Below the pieces are notes generated by a model. The model was not told where the DNA came from. It ran no database searches and saw only the letters and a list, made by a program, of their open reading frames with translations. Of a stretch of 64,000 nt of DNA, positions 35,934 to 45,118 are shown piece after piece. Every line of letters begins with the position of its first letter. Position 1 is the stretch's first letter. The DNA comes from JAGNXB01 sp942490895 (GTDB lineage: Bacteria > Bacteroidota > Bacteroidia > Chitinophagales > Saprospiraceae). A program made the translations under genes and the position numbers. The stretch is taken from the NCBI GenBank assembly GCA_942490895.1, contig CALNZC010000052.1:62001-126000 (forward strand), written 5' to 3'.

Positions 35934-36764
35934 CTACTCGTTCTCAATTTGTCTTTGCCAATTGTCCAGCAGGTCTTCCGCTGTTTTGCTGAACTTTCCT
36001 TTGAGAATAGGGTGTAGTAACCAATTCTGAAAATTCTTTTTATACTCGAATTCAAACAGCATGATGACCCTTGTTTGAGAATTGTCGATTGCTTCCACTT
36101 TCCAATTTCCTTTCAAATATTTGAACGGATAAGGGTAGTCAGGAGCATCCGTATTCACTTCAAAGGTATATTCCTTTTCTTCTTCCCAAAGCGAGCAGGT
36201 TTCTGTCCAACTGTCTTTCCCGTGGCTGCAGCTGCGCACCATTCCTTTACCTTTCCCAGAAACGATTTTCACATCATCCACGTTGGGCGCTACTTCATGG
36301 TAATTGGCCACATCGGAAATGACATTCCATACGCTCGCTTTGCTTGCATTCAACATTCTCTCAAATCTTAGTTGCTTGATGCCCTTGTTAGCAATGCTAT
36401 CTGTTTGGGCCAGTCCGTTGGTCTGGCTGATAGCCATTAACAGGACGATGAGTGCAATGGCGGCGATAACGCCATTCCCCGTCATTGAGATATCAAAAGG
36501 TTGAAGGACCAATAAGAGAACACTTCCGACAACCCAAAGAGAATCCTGAACGATTATGAACAGCACTCTCAAGAGATTTTGGTGTTTTATTTCAAAATAA
36601 ATGGTGAAAGAAAAGTAAATCAGGGCTGTGCCAATTACTTGGAACACTGAGGAGTTCGGTGTGTCGAAGAGTCCGGCAACTCGGTTGTGCCCGGCCACTA
36701 ATAGAATACCTGAGAGCCCAGAGAACAGGGCGTTGATCTGAAGAGCTTTTTGGAGTTGATTCAT
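35934..36764 (-). CDS. Membrane-anchored SRPBCC (START-like) protein
   Basis: 276 residues from the ATG at 36764 (MNQLQKALQINALF); an upstream ATG at 36794 is less likely. About four membrane helices (residues ~12-125: LSGILLVAGH, GTALIYFSFTIYF, LWVVGSVLLLVL, AAIALIVLLMAI), then a polyketide-cyclase / START-like domain (~140-276) with FERMLNASKASVWNVISDVA, NYHEVAPNVDDVKIVSGKG and KYLKGNWKVEAID. Ligand unknown. 58 bases downstream of a Crp/Fnr-type regulator on the same strand, so perhaps controlled by or co-transcribed with it. Confidence 0.75.
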   Translation of the reverse strand: MNQLQKALQINALFSGLSGILLVAGHNRVAGLFDTPNSSVFQVIGTALIYFSFTIYFEIKHQNLLRVLFIIVQDSLWVVGSVLLLVLQPFDISMTGNGVIAAIALIVLLMAISQTNGLAQTDSIANKGIKQLRFERMLNASKASVWNVISDVANYHEVAPNVDDVKIVSGKGKGMVRSCSHGKDSWTETCSLWEEEKEYTFEVNTDAPDYPYPFKYLKGNWKVEAIDNSQTRVIMLFEFEYKKNFQNWLLHPILKGKFSKTAEDLLDNWQRQIENE

Positions 36765-36821
36765 GTCTTGGAATTTTGAAACAAATCTCCCCAAGGCGAA
36801 TCACCATTCTCTTGACAAATG

Positions 36822-37400
36822 TTAGGAAATGGACCTGGCAAGGTTTTTTCTCAGCCTGCTCAGCGATTCGGGAGCAATACCAAGCATGGAAGCAATGTGC
36901 TGCTGCGGAACATTCAGGAACAGATCCGGTTCGTTTTTCATCAAGGCATCAAATCTTTGTTGAGCTGTGGTGTGCAAATGAGCAAAGGCTCCTTGCTCCA
37001 ATAAAGCAAACGAGCGTGCCAAGAGCAGATTATCGAATTCGAGCCATTTTGGTTCCTGCTCTCCCAGTAGAAGGTGCTTCTCCTTAGTGATAACATGAAG
37101 CTTGCAGTCTGTCAAGGCTTGAATGTTCCAGATACTACCTGTTTGAAACACATAGCTTGAAATGGAGGTGATGAACTTTCCACTGCTCCCAATCCACAGG
37201 GTAATTTCCTTTCCATCGGCAATGTTATACATTCTAAGATACCCGGTTTCTATAAATGCCATTTTCCGACATACGGTTCCTGAATGAAGAAAGTAATCTC
37301 CTTTCTTAAGCTCTTCCGATTCAAACATGGACAATATCTTTTCTAATGATGCCGTGTCTATACTAACTTGTTTTGATATGCAGTCTTTAAGTAGTTCCAT
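36822..37400 (-). CDS. Crp/Fnr-family transcriptional regulator
   Basis: 192 residues: cyclic-nucleotide-binding-type beta-roll (~25-115: FESEELKKGDYFLHSGTVC, YNIADGKEITLWIG, GSIWNIQALTDCKLHVI) and a C-terminal helix-turn-helix (~160-188: VPQQHIASMLGIAPESLSRL). No N-terminal cysteine cluster as in FNR, so it is not an obvious oxygen sensor. Part of the AT-rich accessory stretch; likely regulates the adjacent SRPBCC and hydrolase genes (inference). Confidence 0.85.
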   Translation of the reverse strand: MELLKDCISKQVSIDTASLEKILSMFESEELKKGDYFLHSGTVCRKMAFIETGYLRMYNIADGKEITLWIGSSGKFITSISSYVFQTGSIWNIQALTDCKLHVITKEKHLLLGEQEPKWLEFDNLLLARSFALLEQGAFAHLHTTAQQRFDALMKNEPDLFLNVPQQHIASMLGIAPESLSRLRKNLARSIS

Positions 37401-37482
37401 TTTTTAAATTATTCATAACGGTGAGTACATGCAGCGGACGACCAAAGGGAGTCTGATGTCATGTACATTGTTATGTTCTTTT

Positions 37483-38070
37483 TCATATATCATCTAATAT
37501 TGCTTCTATTATTGTTTTTAGTTGTTTTTGTGGTATTTTGAGTTCTACCATCTTCATCAACTGATCTACATCAACTCTACCATCTGCTAATTGTTTGGAA
37601 ATTTGCTTTGCAACAACAATTTTAGCCTCTGAAAATGTGCTGTAATTCACCAATCGAGGAACTACTTTAAATGCTCCAGAGACTTTATCCATCATATAAA
37701 ATTTACACTTTGAATTTTGACCTTTAATAATTGTAGCTAATATTTCTAAGTCTGATAAATCTATTTTTGTTCCGAAATAAACACCTGTTAAAGCATTTGT
37801 TTTATAGCAAAACGAAGTGGTTTTTTCTTTGTGCAAGACCCTCCATTCTTTTTCGTATTCCCAATCAATATACTTATGAAGTAAATTAGCTTTAATTGTT
37901 TCTAGGTTATTGTCTGGATTATTAATGATTTTATTCGCATCTATTTCAGGAATATCTTCACTATATGTAACAGGAAACATTTTAGTAAATGGATCATAAT
38001 TTGTATCAAATTCTAAGACAAAACCCTTTATGGCTATCAGCATAGTGAGACCACATAAGCATATTGTCAT
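37483..38070 (-). CDS. DUF2971-like protein, C-terminal part (frameshifted gene)
   Basis: Continues the protein of 38006-38572 after a one-base frame change in the A-run at 38020-38023 (plus strand): the intact reading would be HYADSHKGF followed by VLEFDTNYD. The start at 38070 is therefore artificial. Contains WEYEKEWRVLHKEK and TGVYFGTKIDLSDLEIL, typical of the second half of DUF2971 proteins. With one base fewer the two parts give a 362-residue protein. Confidence 0.75.
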   Translation of the reverse strand: MTICLCGLTMLIAIKGFVLEFDTNYDPFTKMFPVTYSEDIPEIDANKIINNPDNNLETIKANLLHKYIDWEYEKEWRVLHKEKTTSFCYKTNALTGVYFGTKIDLSDLEILATIIKGQNSKCKFYMMDKVSGAFKVVPRLVNYSTFSEAKIVVAKQISKQLADGRVDVDQLMKMVELKIPQKQLKTIIEAILDDI

Positions 38071-38572
38071 TTTCTTCGCTAAAGCAACTTAGGCTAACTT
38101 CATAGACTCCTTGTTCCCTTATAAATTGCATACTTGTTTTAACGATATCATTAAATGAATCATAGAATGTTTTACAAATTGCCTTTTGGAGTTTTCCTTC
38201 AGAATCAGATTTTTTTATAATTTCTCCCCAGGAAAATATTGAATCTTTATTCAAGTCTAATTTCAATCTTTCAACTAGATTGTGAGAATACAGTTTCATG
38301 GAGTTTGAGAGAAAGGTGTAAATTGTTTCTGTGTCTTCTATCAAAGCTTCACCTTTCTCCATTTGTTCAAAGACTTTTCTTTCATTACCATCCCCCCAAA
38401 ACGTATCTTTCATTCTTACTTCAGATAAATCTTTGATCTTTACTTCCTGAAATGTGTCGAAAGGGTCATTGAAATTTCGAGGACTATTGAAGTAAATATG
38501 ATTGTTCTTCAGGTTTCGTAAAGAATACTGGGATATCGGTTGGTACTTATATATTTTCTTTGGATTAGCCAT
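38006..38572 (-). CDS. DUF2971-like protein, N-terminal part (frameshifted gene)
   Basis: 188 residues with DUF2971 hallmarks: KIYKYQPISQYSLRNLKNNH, IYFNSPRNFNDPFD and SCFSEENDNMLMWSHYADSH, breaking at KGFCLRI. The family occurs on mobile and accessory DNA and near defence-like genes, but its function is unknown. AT-rich like its neighbours. The 400-base gap after it (38573-38971) has no gene I can support, only the terminator of the giant gene. Confidence 0.78.
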   Translation of the reverse strand: MANPKKIYKYQPISQYSLRNLKNNHIYFNSPRNFNDPFDTFQEVKIKDLSEVRMKDTFWGDGNERKVFEQMEKGEALIEDTETIYTFLSNSMKLYSHNLVERLKLDLNKDSIFSWGEIIKKSDSEGKLQKAICKTFYDSFNDIVKTSMQFIREQGVYEVSLSCFSEENDNMLMWSHYADSHKGFCLRI

Positions 38573-38891
38573 ATTTTAAATCACCATAATTGTACATAAC
38601 TTTCTTATACACGCTACATTCCTGTATCAAACATTCGCTTTCTCCCAGGAACGACCTTCTAAAGATAATCGATCCCATGGATTTTTGAAAGCGCCTATCA
38701 TATTGGTTTCCACATAGGTACAAACCAGAGTCATTCTGATGTACTGACACTCAAGTGGAGAGTAGTGTGTGGAGAGTTCTACAGCCATGGAGACAACATC
38801 TGCACCAGATCAACCACTCGGCTGTGCTCGCCAATCACCCCAGAGCAATTCTCGCAGCATCCTGCTCGCCCCCCTATCGTTTCCTTCGCCC

Positions 38892-38927
38892 AAAAAACAG
38901 AGCGGGCCGCCCATGGGCAGCCCGTTC
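38892..38927 (-). terminator. Terminator of the third giant HYR gene
   Basis: Minus strand: CGGGCTGCCCA / TGGGCGGCCCG (one G-U pair), followed by CTCTGTTTTTT, 45 bases after the stop at 38972. Confidence 0.8.
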
Positions 38928-38971
38928 TTCGCCGATATGTTCACAAAAATCTTTTAGCTGCTAGATCAGCC

Positions 38972-41900
38972 TTATTGCCGGATCATCTTCCGGGTCTCAT
39001 TAAAGTTGGGGCCTTCGATCCGATAGTAGATCAATCCGTTTGGTGGCAGGATCTCTCCCGGAACGGAGATCTCATGGTAGCCCGGAGGGTACTTCCCTCT
39101 GAACTGGGTAATGACCTGCCCACTGACATCCAACAGGGTCAGGATGACATCTGCGGCTTCTGGCAGTCGGAATCCGATCATGGTCATATCCCGGAACGGG
39201 TTGGGTTTGTTCTGATACAGGACCACCTTGTCATCTTCAGCTGGTTCCTGATCACTCCATTGCAGGGCGATCCCCTTGGCCAGATCTGCTTCACCGGAAG
39301 TAGCGATCATCTGTGTGATCACTTCAGGACGCATGGCGTTCGCATTCAGGTGAAGCGACTCACTGAGTCGGCCGGACTGGCTAGCCGTAAAGTGCAGGTG
39401 CAACAATCCTGAACCGTCCTGAAGATCGACACCATAGGTGTCTGACCAACTCAGACGCAAGATTCCCTGCTCCACCTCGTCCAGACCGATATTGCCGTTA
39501 TCCATCTTTAATTCATCCGCCAGAGTTTGCATGCCTCCGAATGTCAGGATCGTCGGATCCCAGCCCAGCGCCATTTGCCAGGCCTGGATATTCTGGAAGT
39601 CACGGGTATGCAGGATCACCTCCACGGCATCACCGGCCTCGAACGTCTGATCCAGTGCGCTCAGGATCAAAGGACTCTCATCATCGCGGACCAGATCATT
39701 CCACAAGCCATCATCAAAGGCATCGCCATTGATATCACCGATCTTGATCGCTGTCAGGTCGATGCCGCTGACTTCACCCGTAATATCCTGCAGTGGAATC
39801 ATTTCTAATCCTGGTGTGAGCAACGGATTGGATGGATTCATTGGGACAGCCGGGTTGAGGAATCGCCAGGCCTTGTTCGGAGCGACATCCAGTTTCGGGC
39901 TGAGAATCCACTTCCGCAATTGGATCACATCCGAGATCGAGATCACACCCGACAAGTTCGCATCCGCAGCCAGTTGCATCATCGGATTATTGAGCTGCTT
40001 CACACCCAGCAGGTGCTTTTGGATCAAGAGCAGATCGTAGGTACTGACCCCTTTGAGCGGATCTGTTGATTTGGAACCCGTCAACTGGTAATCCCCCCCC
40101 GGGGGTAAGTCCTGGAAGCTGTATTTTCCATCCACTCCGGTCACCATCTGTTTGTTGACAGGGCCTGTCAACAGGATCTGGGCACCTGAAACCGGATCTC
40201 CCGATTCCGCAGTGATGGTTCCCATGATCTTGGTTGGCTTGCCGGAAGGGCAGAGGTCCATATTGTCCTGAACGAGGATATAGGTTTTGCAATAATCCTG
40301 GTTCCCCAATTCATCGGTCACCCAAATCTGGACATAATTAGTATCCAGGTTGTCACAGGTGAACATGGTGTCCACATCCGTCACATCGGAGGAGAATGAA
40401 AAGGTCAGGGCCCCGTTCAGAGAGCAATTGTCATAACTCTTGTTATTGAAAAACGAGGCGTTTATTTTGGCTACAATTTCTCCTTCACATAAGCCAAGGT
40501 CGACACTCAATCCCCATTTGCAAATGGGTGTCGGTGGTGAAAGATCGGTCACATTGATCTCCAGGGTACAATGAGAATAGTTGCCACACATATCATTCAC
40601 CGTGAAGGTCACCTTGGTCTTTCCATAAGGATAAGTGCCCGATGCATCCGCTCCTTTCTTGTCGGAGAACGGGGAGTTGTTGGTGATCTTCACATTGGGA
40701 TTGCAATCAGTGACCTCCAAAATGGGGACGGTCACATAGGAGGTTCCACAATCGCCGTCTGCGGCCACTTCCAGGGTGGGCGGGCAATTGATCACCGGCT
40801 TTTCATTATCCATGACTTTAAGTAGCTGGACATGGGTATAAATGCCTCCTGCACTGGGGTTATTCGGGTCATAGATGCAACAATCGACGACGGTCCATGT
40901 ACGCAAGATCTTATAACATCCGGGGTTGGCGACGACCAGCACCTCGTCTTTGTGTCCGATGGCGATAATGGAGCAGACAGATAGATCCACTACCGGTTCT
41001 TTGTAGGGTTGTTCCAGCTCATCCACCTGGAGAAACTCGATGGGTGTGCAACCGAAGAAGGTGGTGTCATCCGGCCAGTTGATCAGGTCATCACTCAATG
41101 GATTGCCATTGATCACATCAATAATTTGTTCACAAACGGCTGTATTCCCAGACGGGTCTGAGCCGACCCATTTTCGAAGGATGAGTCCGGAACCGCACTT
41201 GTTTCGCTGGTCATCTTCTGTATACGAATTACTGACACCACAGGCATCGATAAAGGTGGCGGTCCCATAAACCGCAAGATTCGGGTTGAGCACATTACAA
41301 TCAATGAAGGTGTCTTTCGGGCATTCCAGGATGGTTGGGGATACTTTGTCCTGGACGGTGACCTTGGCTATGCAGGTGACGGCATTTCCTCCCAGGTCGA
41401 TGACTTGCACAGTCACCGAGATAGGGTTATTCATGATGTCGTCACAGGTAAAGCTGACCATAGGCCCAAAGGGGGGCAATGGCAGTATGTCCATTCGGCG
41501 AGCCAGAATGGAATTGATCCCACAGTTGTCGTTTTTGGTAAAGAGTAAAGTATCGGCCTGGATGTCCACACTACCGGACGGCAGAAGGTTGACTCCAATA
41601 TCCTTACAGCTGATCATGGGTGGCGAATTATCCACTACGGTCAACTGGAAGTTACAAGATGCGGTATTGCCCACCACATCGGTTGCGGTATAGGTGATCA
41701 GGTGAGTCCCTACAGAGAACGTATGTGGCATTCCATAAGTGAATGGTATGCCATTATCAGTAGCCGTGATAAACGCCAGACCGGAGCAGGTGTCCACCAC
41801 CGTTGCTGGTGGCAGGGTCGTTTCCACATTACAATTGCTTGGCGATGCGGAGATCGTCAGGTTGGCTGGACAGGTGATCTGGGGTGGTTCGTTATCCGTC

Positions 41901-42736
41901 ACCGTGATCGTCTGTTGATAGGTAGCTGTGTTCCCCAGGCAATCTTCAACTGTCCATAAGCGCCCTATGGTTAAGGGATTGGATGGTGGGTTGGGATCGT
42001 TGGTATCAGTATATCCTACAGTAAATCCACAATAATCTCCTGTTTTCAGGGGACGACCATTGAGGAAGGGTTGATCCGTAATGGAGAGATCATATGGACT
42101 ACCCAGGCAATCCATATTGAAGACCTGAAACGGAGGAACAATATCTCCGATATTCTGATAGCTCAAACTGATCGTCTGCGAGCAGGTAGCCGTATTGCCC
42201 CCTTGATCTGTAGCTGTAAATGTGCGACGGATCCGATAAGGAACGAATGGGCAGGAGCCATTCAGCTGGAGGTCGGTCCGGGTCACGAGGAGCGGTCCGC
42301 AGTTGTCACTAAACGCAGGCTGCTGGACATTGGCTGTGGACGTGTCAGCATTACAATCAATGGTGACATCTACACAGGTGGTGACGATGGTCGGGGCGAT
42401 GTTGTCCACTGCCCGGATCTGGACGGTGCAGGTCTGGGAGGGTGGTCCATTGAACGTAATCCGGGCTGTGTACAGCTTGTACAGCTGATCAAAGCCCAGA
42501 GTGTTTCCTGGAAACGGGAGACCGAATTCATCGGCGAGTTCCAGATCCAGTGGATCACAATCCGGATCATTGACAATGAGTGCAGCCGGGTCGACGGTTG
42601 CAGAACAAGAGTTGTCCAATGGAATGTCTACCGTGCCTCCGAGGCATTGGAGAGTACATTGGGCGTGGCTGGTCTTGGGCACAATGGCCGCAAGGAGGAA
42701 CACGATGAGTGCTCCAATAAAGGGGATGTGGCGCAT
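38972..42736 (-). CDS. Giant secreted HYR / dockerin-like / cohesin-like protein with T9SS sorting domain
   Basis: Third paralogue of the family, 1254 residues. Signal peptide MRHIPFIGALIVFLLAAIVP to SHAQC. Repeated HYR units (PQITCPANLTISAS, PTILECPKDTFIDC, KPVINCPPTLEVAA) each followed by Cys-rich Ig-like strands. Then a carboxypeptidase-regulatory-like domain (~830-890), dockerin-like repeats (~892-949, ADANLSGVISISDV), cohesin-like domain (~1018-1135, IQAWQMALGWDPTIL) and T9SS type A tail (~1172-1254, NKPNPFRDMTMIGF). It lacks the P-domain of the second paralogue. Surface or secreted; ligand unknown. Located 30 kb from the tandem pair and on the opposite strand. Confidence 0.9.
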   Translation of the reverse strand: MRHIPFIGALIVFLLAAIVPKTSHAQCTLQCLGGTVDIPLDNSCSATVDPAALIVNDPDCDPLDLELADEFGLPFPGNTLGFDQLYKLYTARITFNGPPSQTCTVQIRAVDNIAPTIVTTCVDVTIDCNADTSTANVQQPAFSDNCGPLLVTRTDLQLNGSCPFVPYRIRRTFTATDQGGNTATCSQTISLSYQNIGDIVPPFQVFNMDCLGSPYDLSITDQPFLNGRPLKTGDYCGFTVGYTDTNDPNPPSNPLTIGRLWTVEDCLGNTATYQQTITVTDNEPPQITCPANLTISASPSNCNVETTLPPATVVDTCSGLAFITATDNGIPFTYGMPHTFSVGTHLITYTATDVVGNTASCNFQLTVVDNSPPMISCKDIGVNLLPSGSVDIQADTLLFTKNDNCGINSILARRMDILPLPPFGPMVSFTCDDIMNNPISVTVQVIDLGGNAVTCIAKVTVQDKVSPTILECPKDTFIDCNVLNPNLAVYGTATFIDACGVSNSYTEDDQRNKCGSGLILRKWVGSDPSGNTAVCEQIIDVINGNPLSDDLINWPDDTTFFGCTPIEFLQVDELEQPYKEPVVDLSVCSIIAIGHKDEVLVVANPGCYKILRTWTVVDCCIYDPNNPSAGGIYTHVQLLKVMDNEKPVINCPPTLEVAADGDCGTSYVTVPILEVTDCNPNVKITNNSPFSDKKGADASGTYPYGKTKVTFTVNDMCGNYSHCTLEINVTDLSPPTPICKWGLSVDLGLCEGEIVAKINASFFNNKSYDNCSLNGALTFSFSSDVTDVDTMFTCDNLDTNYVQIWVTDELGNQDYCKTYILVQDNMDLCPSGKPTKIMGTITAESGDPVSGAQILLTGPVNKQMVTGVDGKYSFQDLPPGGDYQLTGSKSTDPLKGVSTYDLLLIQKHLLGVKQLNNPMMQLAADANLSGVISISDVIQLRKWILSPKLDVAPNKAWRFLNPAVPMNPSNPLLTPGLEMIPLQDITGEVSGIDLTAIKIGDINGDAFDDGLWNDLVRDDESPLILSALDQTFEAGDAVEVILHTRDFQNIQAWQMALGWDPTILTFGGMQTLADELKMDNGNIGLDEVEQGILRLSWSDTYGVDLQDGSGLLHLHFTASQSGRLSESLHLNANAMRPEVITQMIATSGEADLAKGIALQWSDQEPAEDDKVVLYQNKPNPFRDMTMIGFRLPEAADVILTLLDVSGQVITQFRGKYPPGYHEISVPGEILPPNGLIYYRIEGPNFNETRKMIRQ

Positions 42737-42994
42737 GGGATATTCAGCGTTTTGGTTTTCCTATAGGGTGACTACAGGAGCGAGCCTTTTCCGCCGGTTC
42801 CATACATGAAGGGCAACCTATGAGAGACTCACGGGCATGCGGTTCCTGCATCTTCAACCGGTGGGTGTGTGGGTTTGGGTTTCTACGCGATTCCGCCCGG
42901 ATGTTGACGCATGATGAAAAAGACAAATATTATGCCTAAATCATATATGTATAGGATAAATACAAGAAAATGGGTAGGGAAAAGGGGGATTGGG

Positions 42995-43052
42995 TGCACT
43001 TCGCTGTTTGCACTTCGCCATTCGCTGTTCGCACTTCGCCATTCGCTCTGCA
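42995..43052. repeat. Short tandem repeat upstream of pssA
   Basis: A unit of about 21 bases, GCACTTCGCCATTCGCTGTTC, occurs about two and a half times with small variations, followed by the hairpin AGTGGCTGGCGCCACT (43056-43071). The 530-base gap from 42737 to 43266 otherwise holds no gene I can support. Confidence 0.7.
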
Positions 43053-43266
43053 CGTTAGTGGCTGGCGCCACTCGGGCAGAAGGGTCCAGGCAGGAAGGTA
43101 AAAGGCCAAGGGCAATCAGGCAGCCCCCTGGCGGAAGGCTCTTATGGATGCCATTCTTTTTGGGGTTCGCCAAGTACGTTGCAATATGAAGGGGACGTTA
43201 GCTATTCGGTGTTGGACATTCCGAACGACGAATTCCGAATACCTGTTCACATTGTACCTTCACACA

Positions 43267-43941
43267 ATGATCAAACTCAAGGTCGCCGATCTGTTTACCC
43301 TGGGCAATCTGGCCGCAGGATTCAGCGCCATCCTCACACAGGATGTCCGTCTGGCCGCTGGACTGATCGTTCTGGGAGCCTGCTTTGATGTCCTGGATGG
43401 ACTGGTCGCCCGGGCCATGAACCAGCAATCCGAATTGGGGAAACAATTGGACTCCCTGGCCGATATGGTCACATTTGGTGTTGCTCCAGCTATTCTGTTT
43501 TATCATTTACTGCCTCCTGGAAACCTCTCCACCATCGCCTGTACCCTCATTCCTGTATTCAGTGCGTGGCGGCTGGCTCAATTCAACCTTCTCCCGGCTC
43601 AACCCCACTTTATCGGACTCCCTACACCGGCGAATGCCCTCTGGTATGTCGGCCTGGCATTGTGGGTCCCCCAGCCGCCCGAAGTACTTGCTGCTATTCC
43701 ATTAACAGAAATCCTGCTTGGCCTGTCCCTTTTTCTCTCCGTATTGATGGTGTCCCCTTTCCGCTTCCCTGCGCTTAAATCGTTGCGGCAGAAACGCCAG
43801 GATGGTTATATTCTTATTGCCGGACTGGCCGGACTGACGTTGCCCCTCGTGGCGGGCCACTCTGCGTTGGCCATCAATGGTTTCCTGAGCCTGATGATTC
43901 TGGCCGGGATCATCGCCTGGTTTTTCGGCCGTAAGGACTGA
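43267..43941 (+). CDS. pssA: CDP-diacylglycerol--serine O-phosphatidyltransferase
   Basis: Makes phosphatidylserine, precursor of phosphatidylethanolamine, in the inner membrane. 224 residues from the ATG at 43267 (MIKLKVADLFTLGNL); the upstream open frame to 43144 is intergenic. The CDP-alcohol phosphotransferase signature is complete: DVLDGLVARAMNQQSELGKQLDSLAD (split here as D-x2-DG-x2-AR, G-x3-D-x3-D). About six to seven membrane helices. Followed after 53 bases by an unrelated gene. Confidence 0.93.
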   Translation: MIKLKVADLFTLGNLAAGFSAILTQDVRLAAGLIVLGACFDVLDGLVARAMNQQSELGKQLDSLADMVTFGVAPAILFYHLLPPGNLSTIACTLIPVFSAWRLAQFNLLPAQPHFIGLPTPANALWYVGLALWVPQPPEVLAAIPLTEILLGLSLFLSVLMVSPFRFPALKSLRQKRQDGYILIAGLAGLTLPLVAGHSALAINGFLSLMILAGIIAWFFGRKD

Positions 43942-43994
43942 TCCATTTCAATTTTTTATCTTCCAATCTAGTTTCACCCCCTAAACTATTACCA

Positions 43995-45011
43995 ATGCGC
44001 ATTTTAAAAATTCTTGGCATCATCATCCTGAGCTTGATCGGCCTCATCTTGATCGCCGGACTCATCATGCCAAAAGACTATGAAGTTTCACGTGATGTCG
44101 TGATCGATGCACCTTCCTCGTTCGTCTTCAAACATGTCGCCTCCCTCCAGGCTGCCAATACCTGGGCACCCTGGGGCGACAAGGACCCCAACCAGGTGGT
44201 CACCTATGAAGGAGAACCCGGCGCTGTCGGATCAACCCAGCACTGGAGCGGCAACGATGAAGTTGGAGAAGGCATTCAGACGATCACCGCCGTCGAAGAA
44301 AATCGCCGGGTGGATTCACACCTGAAATTCATCCGTCCCTGGGAATCAGAATCAGATGCTTACATCACTCTGGATACCACAGAAGCAGGCACCCGGGTCA
44401 CCTGGGGCTTCAAAGGCACTACACCTTTCCCCATGAACGCCATGGGCTTGTTCATGAACATGGACAAGATGATGGGTGGCGAATTTGAAAAAGGATTGAA
44501 CAGGTTAAAGGAGATCGTGGATGCCGATGCTCTGGCGCCAAACTATGATGGCCATGCCATCCAAACGGTCGACCTGGAAGCGCGCACCTATATCGCCCAC
44601 CGGGAAACCGTATCCTGGAAGGATTTTCCAGCCTTCTTTGCCACGCACATGCCGGGGATCTACCGGACAGCGATGTCTGCCGGAGCCACTATGGCTGGAG
44701 CCCCAGCAGGTCTGTATTTTGAATGGGATGAAGTCAACGAACAAGCGGATATGGCTACGGCTGTGCCCGTTGCCGAAGCCATTACTGTGAAAGGGGCTTC
44801 AGTCGTTAACCTTCCGGCTAGTCAGGCCAAAGTCATCGATTACTATGGCCCCTACGAGGGCACAGGTGGTGCTCACGAAGCCATGGCCGCCTATCTCAAC
44901 GAGTTCGGCATTGAAGGTAGTGCGCCGGTGATCGAGGAATATGTGACGGATCCCAGCACCGAACCAGACACTTCCAAGTGGCTGACACGCATTATCTATC
45001 CGATTAAATAA
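43995..45011 (+). CDS. SRPBCC domain + GyrI-like (effector-binding) domain protein
   Basis: 338 residues: one N-terminal membrane helix (~6-26), an SRPBCC/START-like domain (~30-178: SRDVVIDAPSSFVFKHVASL, NTWAPWGDKDPN) and a GyrI-like / AraC effector-binding domain (~190-338: TVDLEARTYIAHRETV, GLYFEWDEV, ending TRIIYP). This two-domain fusion occurs in Bacteroidota; role unknown, possibly binding a small hydrophobic ligand at the membrane. A clear terminator follows. Confidence 0.85.
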   Translation: MRILKILGIIILSLIGLILIAGLIMPKDYEVSRDVVIDAPSSFVFKHVASLQAANTWAPWGDKDPNQVVTYEGEPGAVGSTQHWSGNDEVGEGIQTITAVEENRRVDSHLKFIRPWESESDAYITLDTTEAGTRVTWGFKGTTPFPMNAMGLFMNMDKMMGGEFEKGLNRLKEIVDADALAPNYDGHAIQTVDLEARTYIAHRETVSWKDFPAFFATHMPGIYRTAMSAGATMAGAPAGLYFEWDEVNEQADMATAVPVAEAITVKGASVVNLPASQAKVIDYYGPYEGTGGAHEAMAAYLNEFGIEGSAPVIEEYVTDPSTEPDTSKWLTRIIYPIK

Positions 45012-45037
45012 GCCATTTTGGGATCAATCTGATCCAT

Positions 45038-45072
45038 ATAGCGGCACCGGTTCTTCCGGTGCCGCTATTTTT
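45038..45072 (+). terminator. Rho-independent terminator
   Basis: Perfect 13-bp stem ATAGCGGCACCGG / CCGGTGCCGCTAT, loop TTCTT, then TTTTT; 27 bases past the stop. Confidence 0.92.
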
Positions 45073-45118
45073 ATGCTTAGGATACTGTAACTTCGAGCGT
45101 GTAAACTCAAACGTACCC

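Noticed and set aside
38573..38971. Additional small genes upstream of the giant HYR terminator
   Set aside because: Only overlapping short frames without start signals; the region holds a terminator and nothing else I can support.
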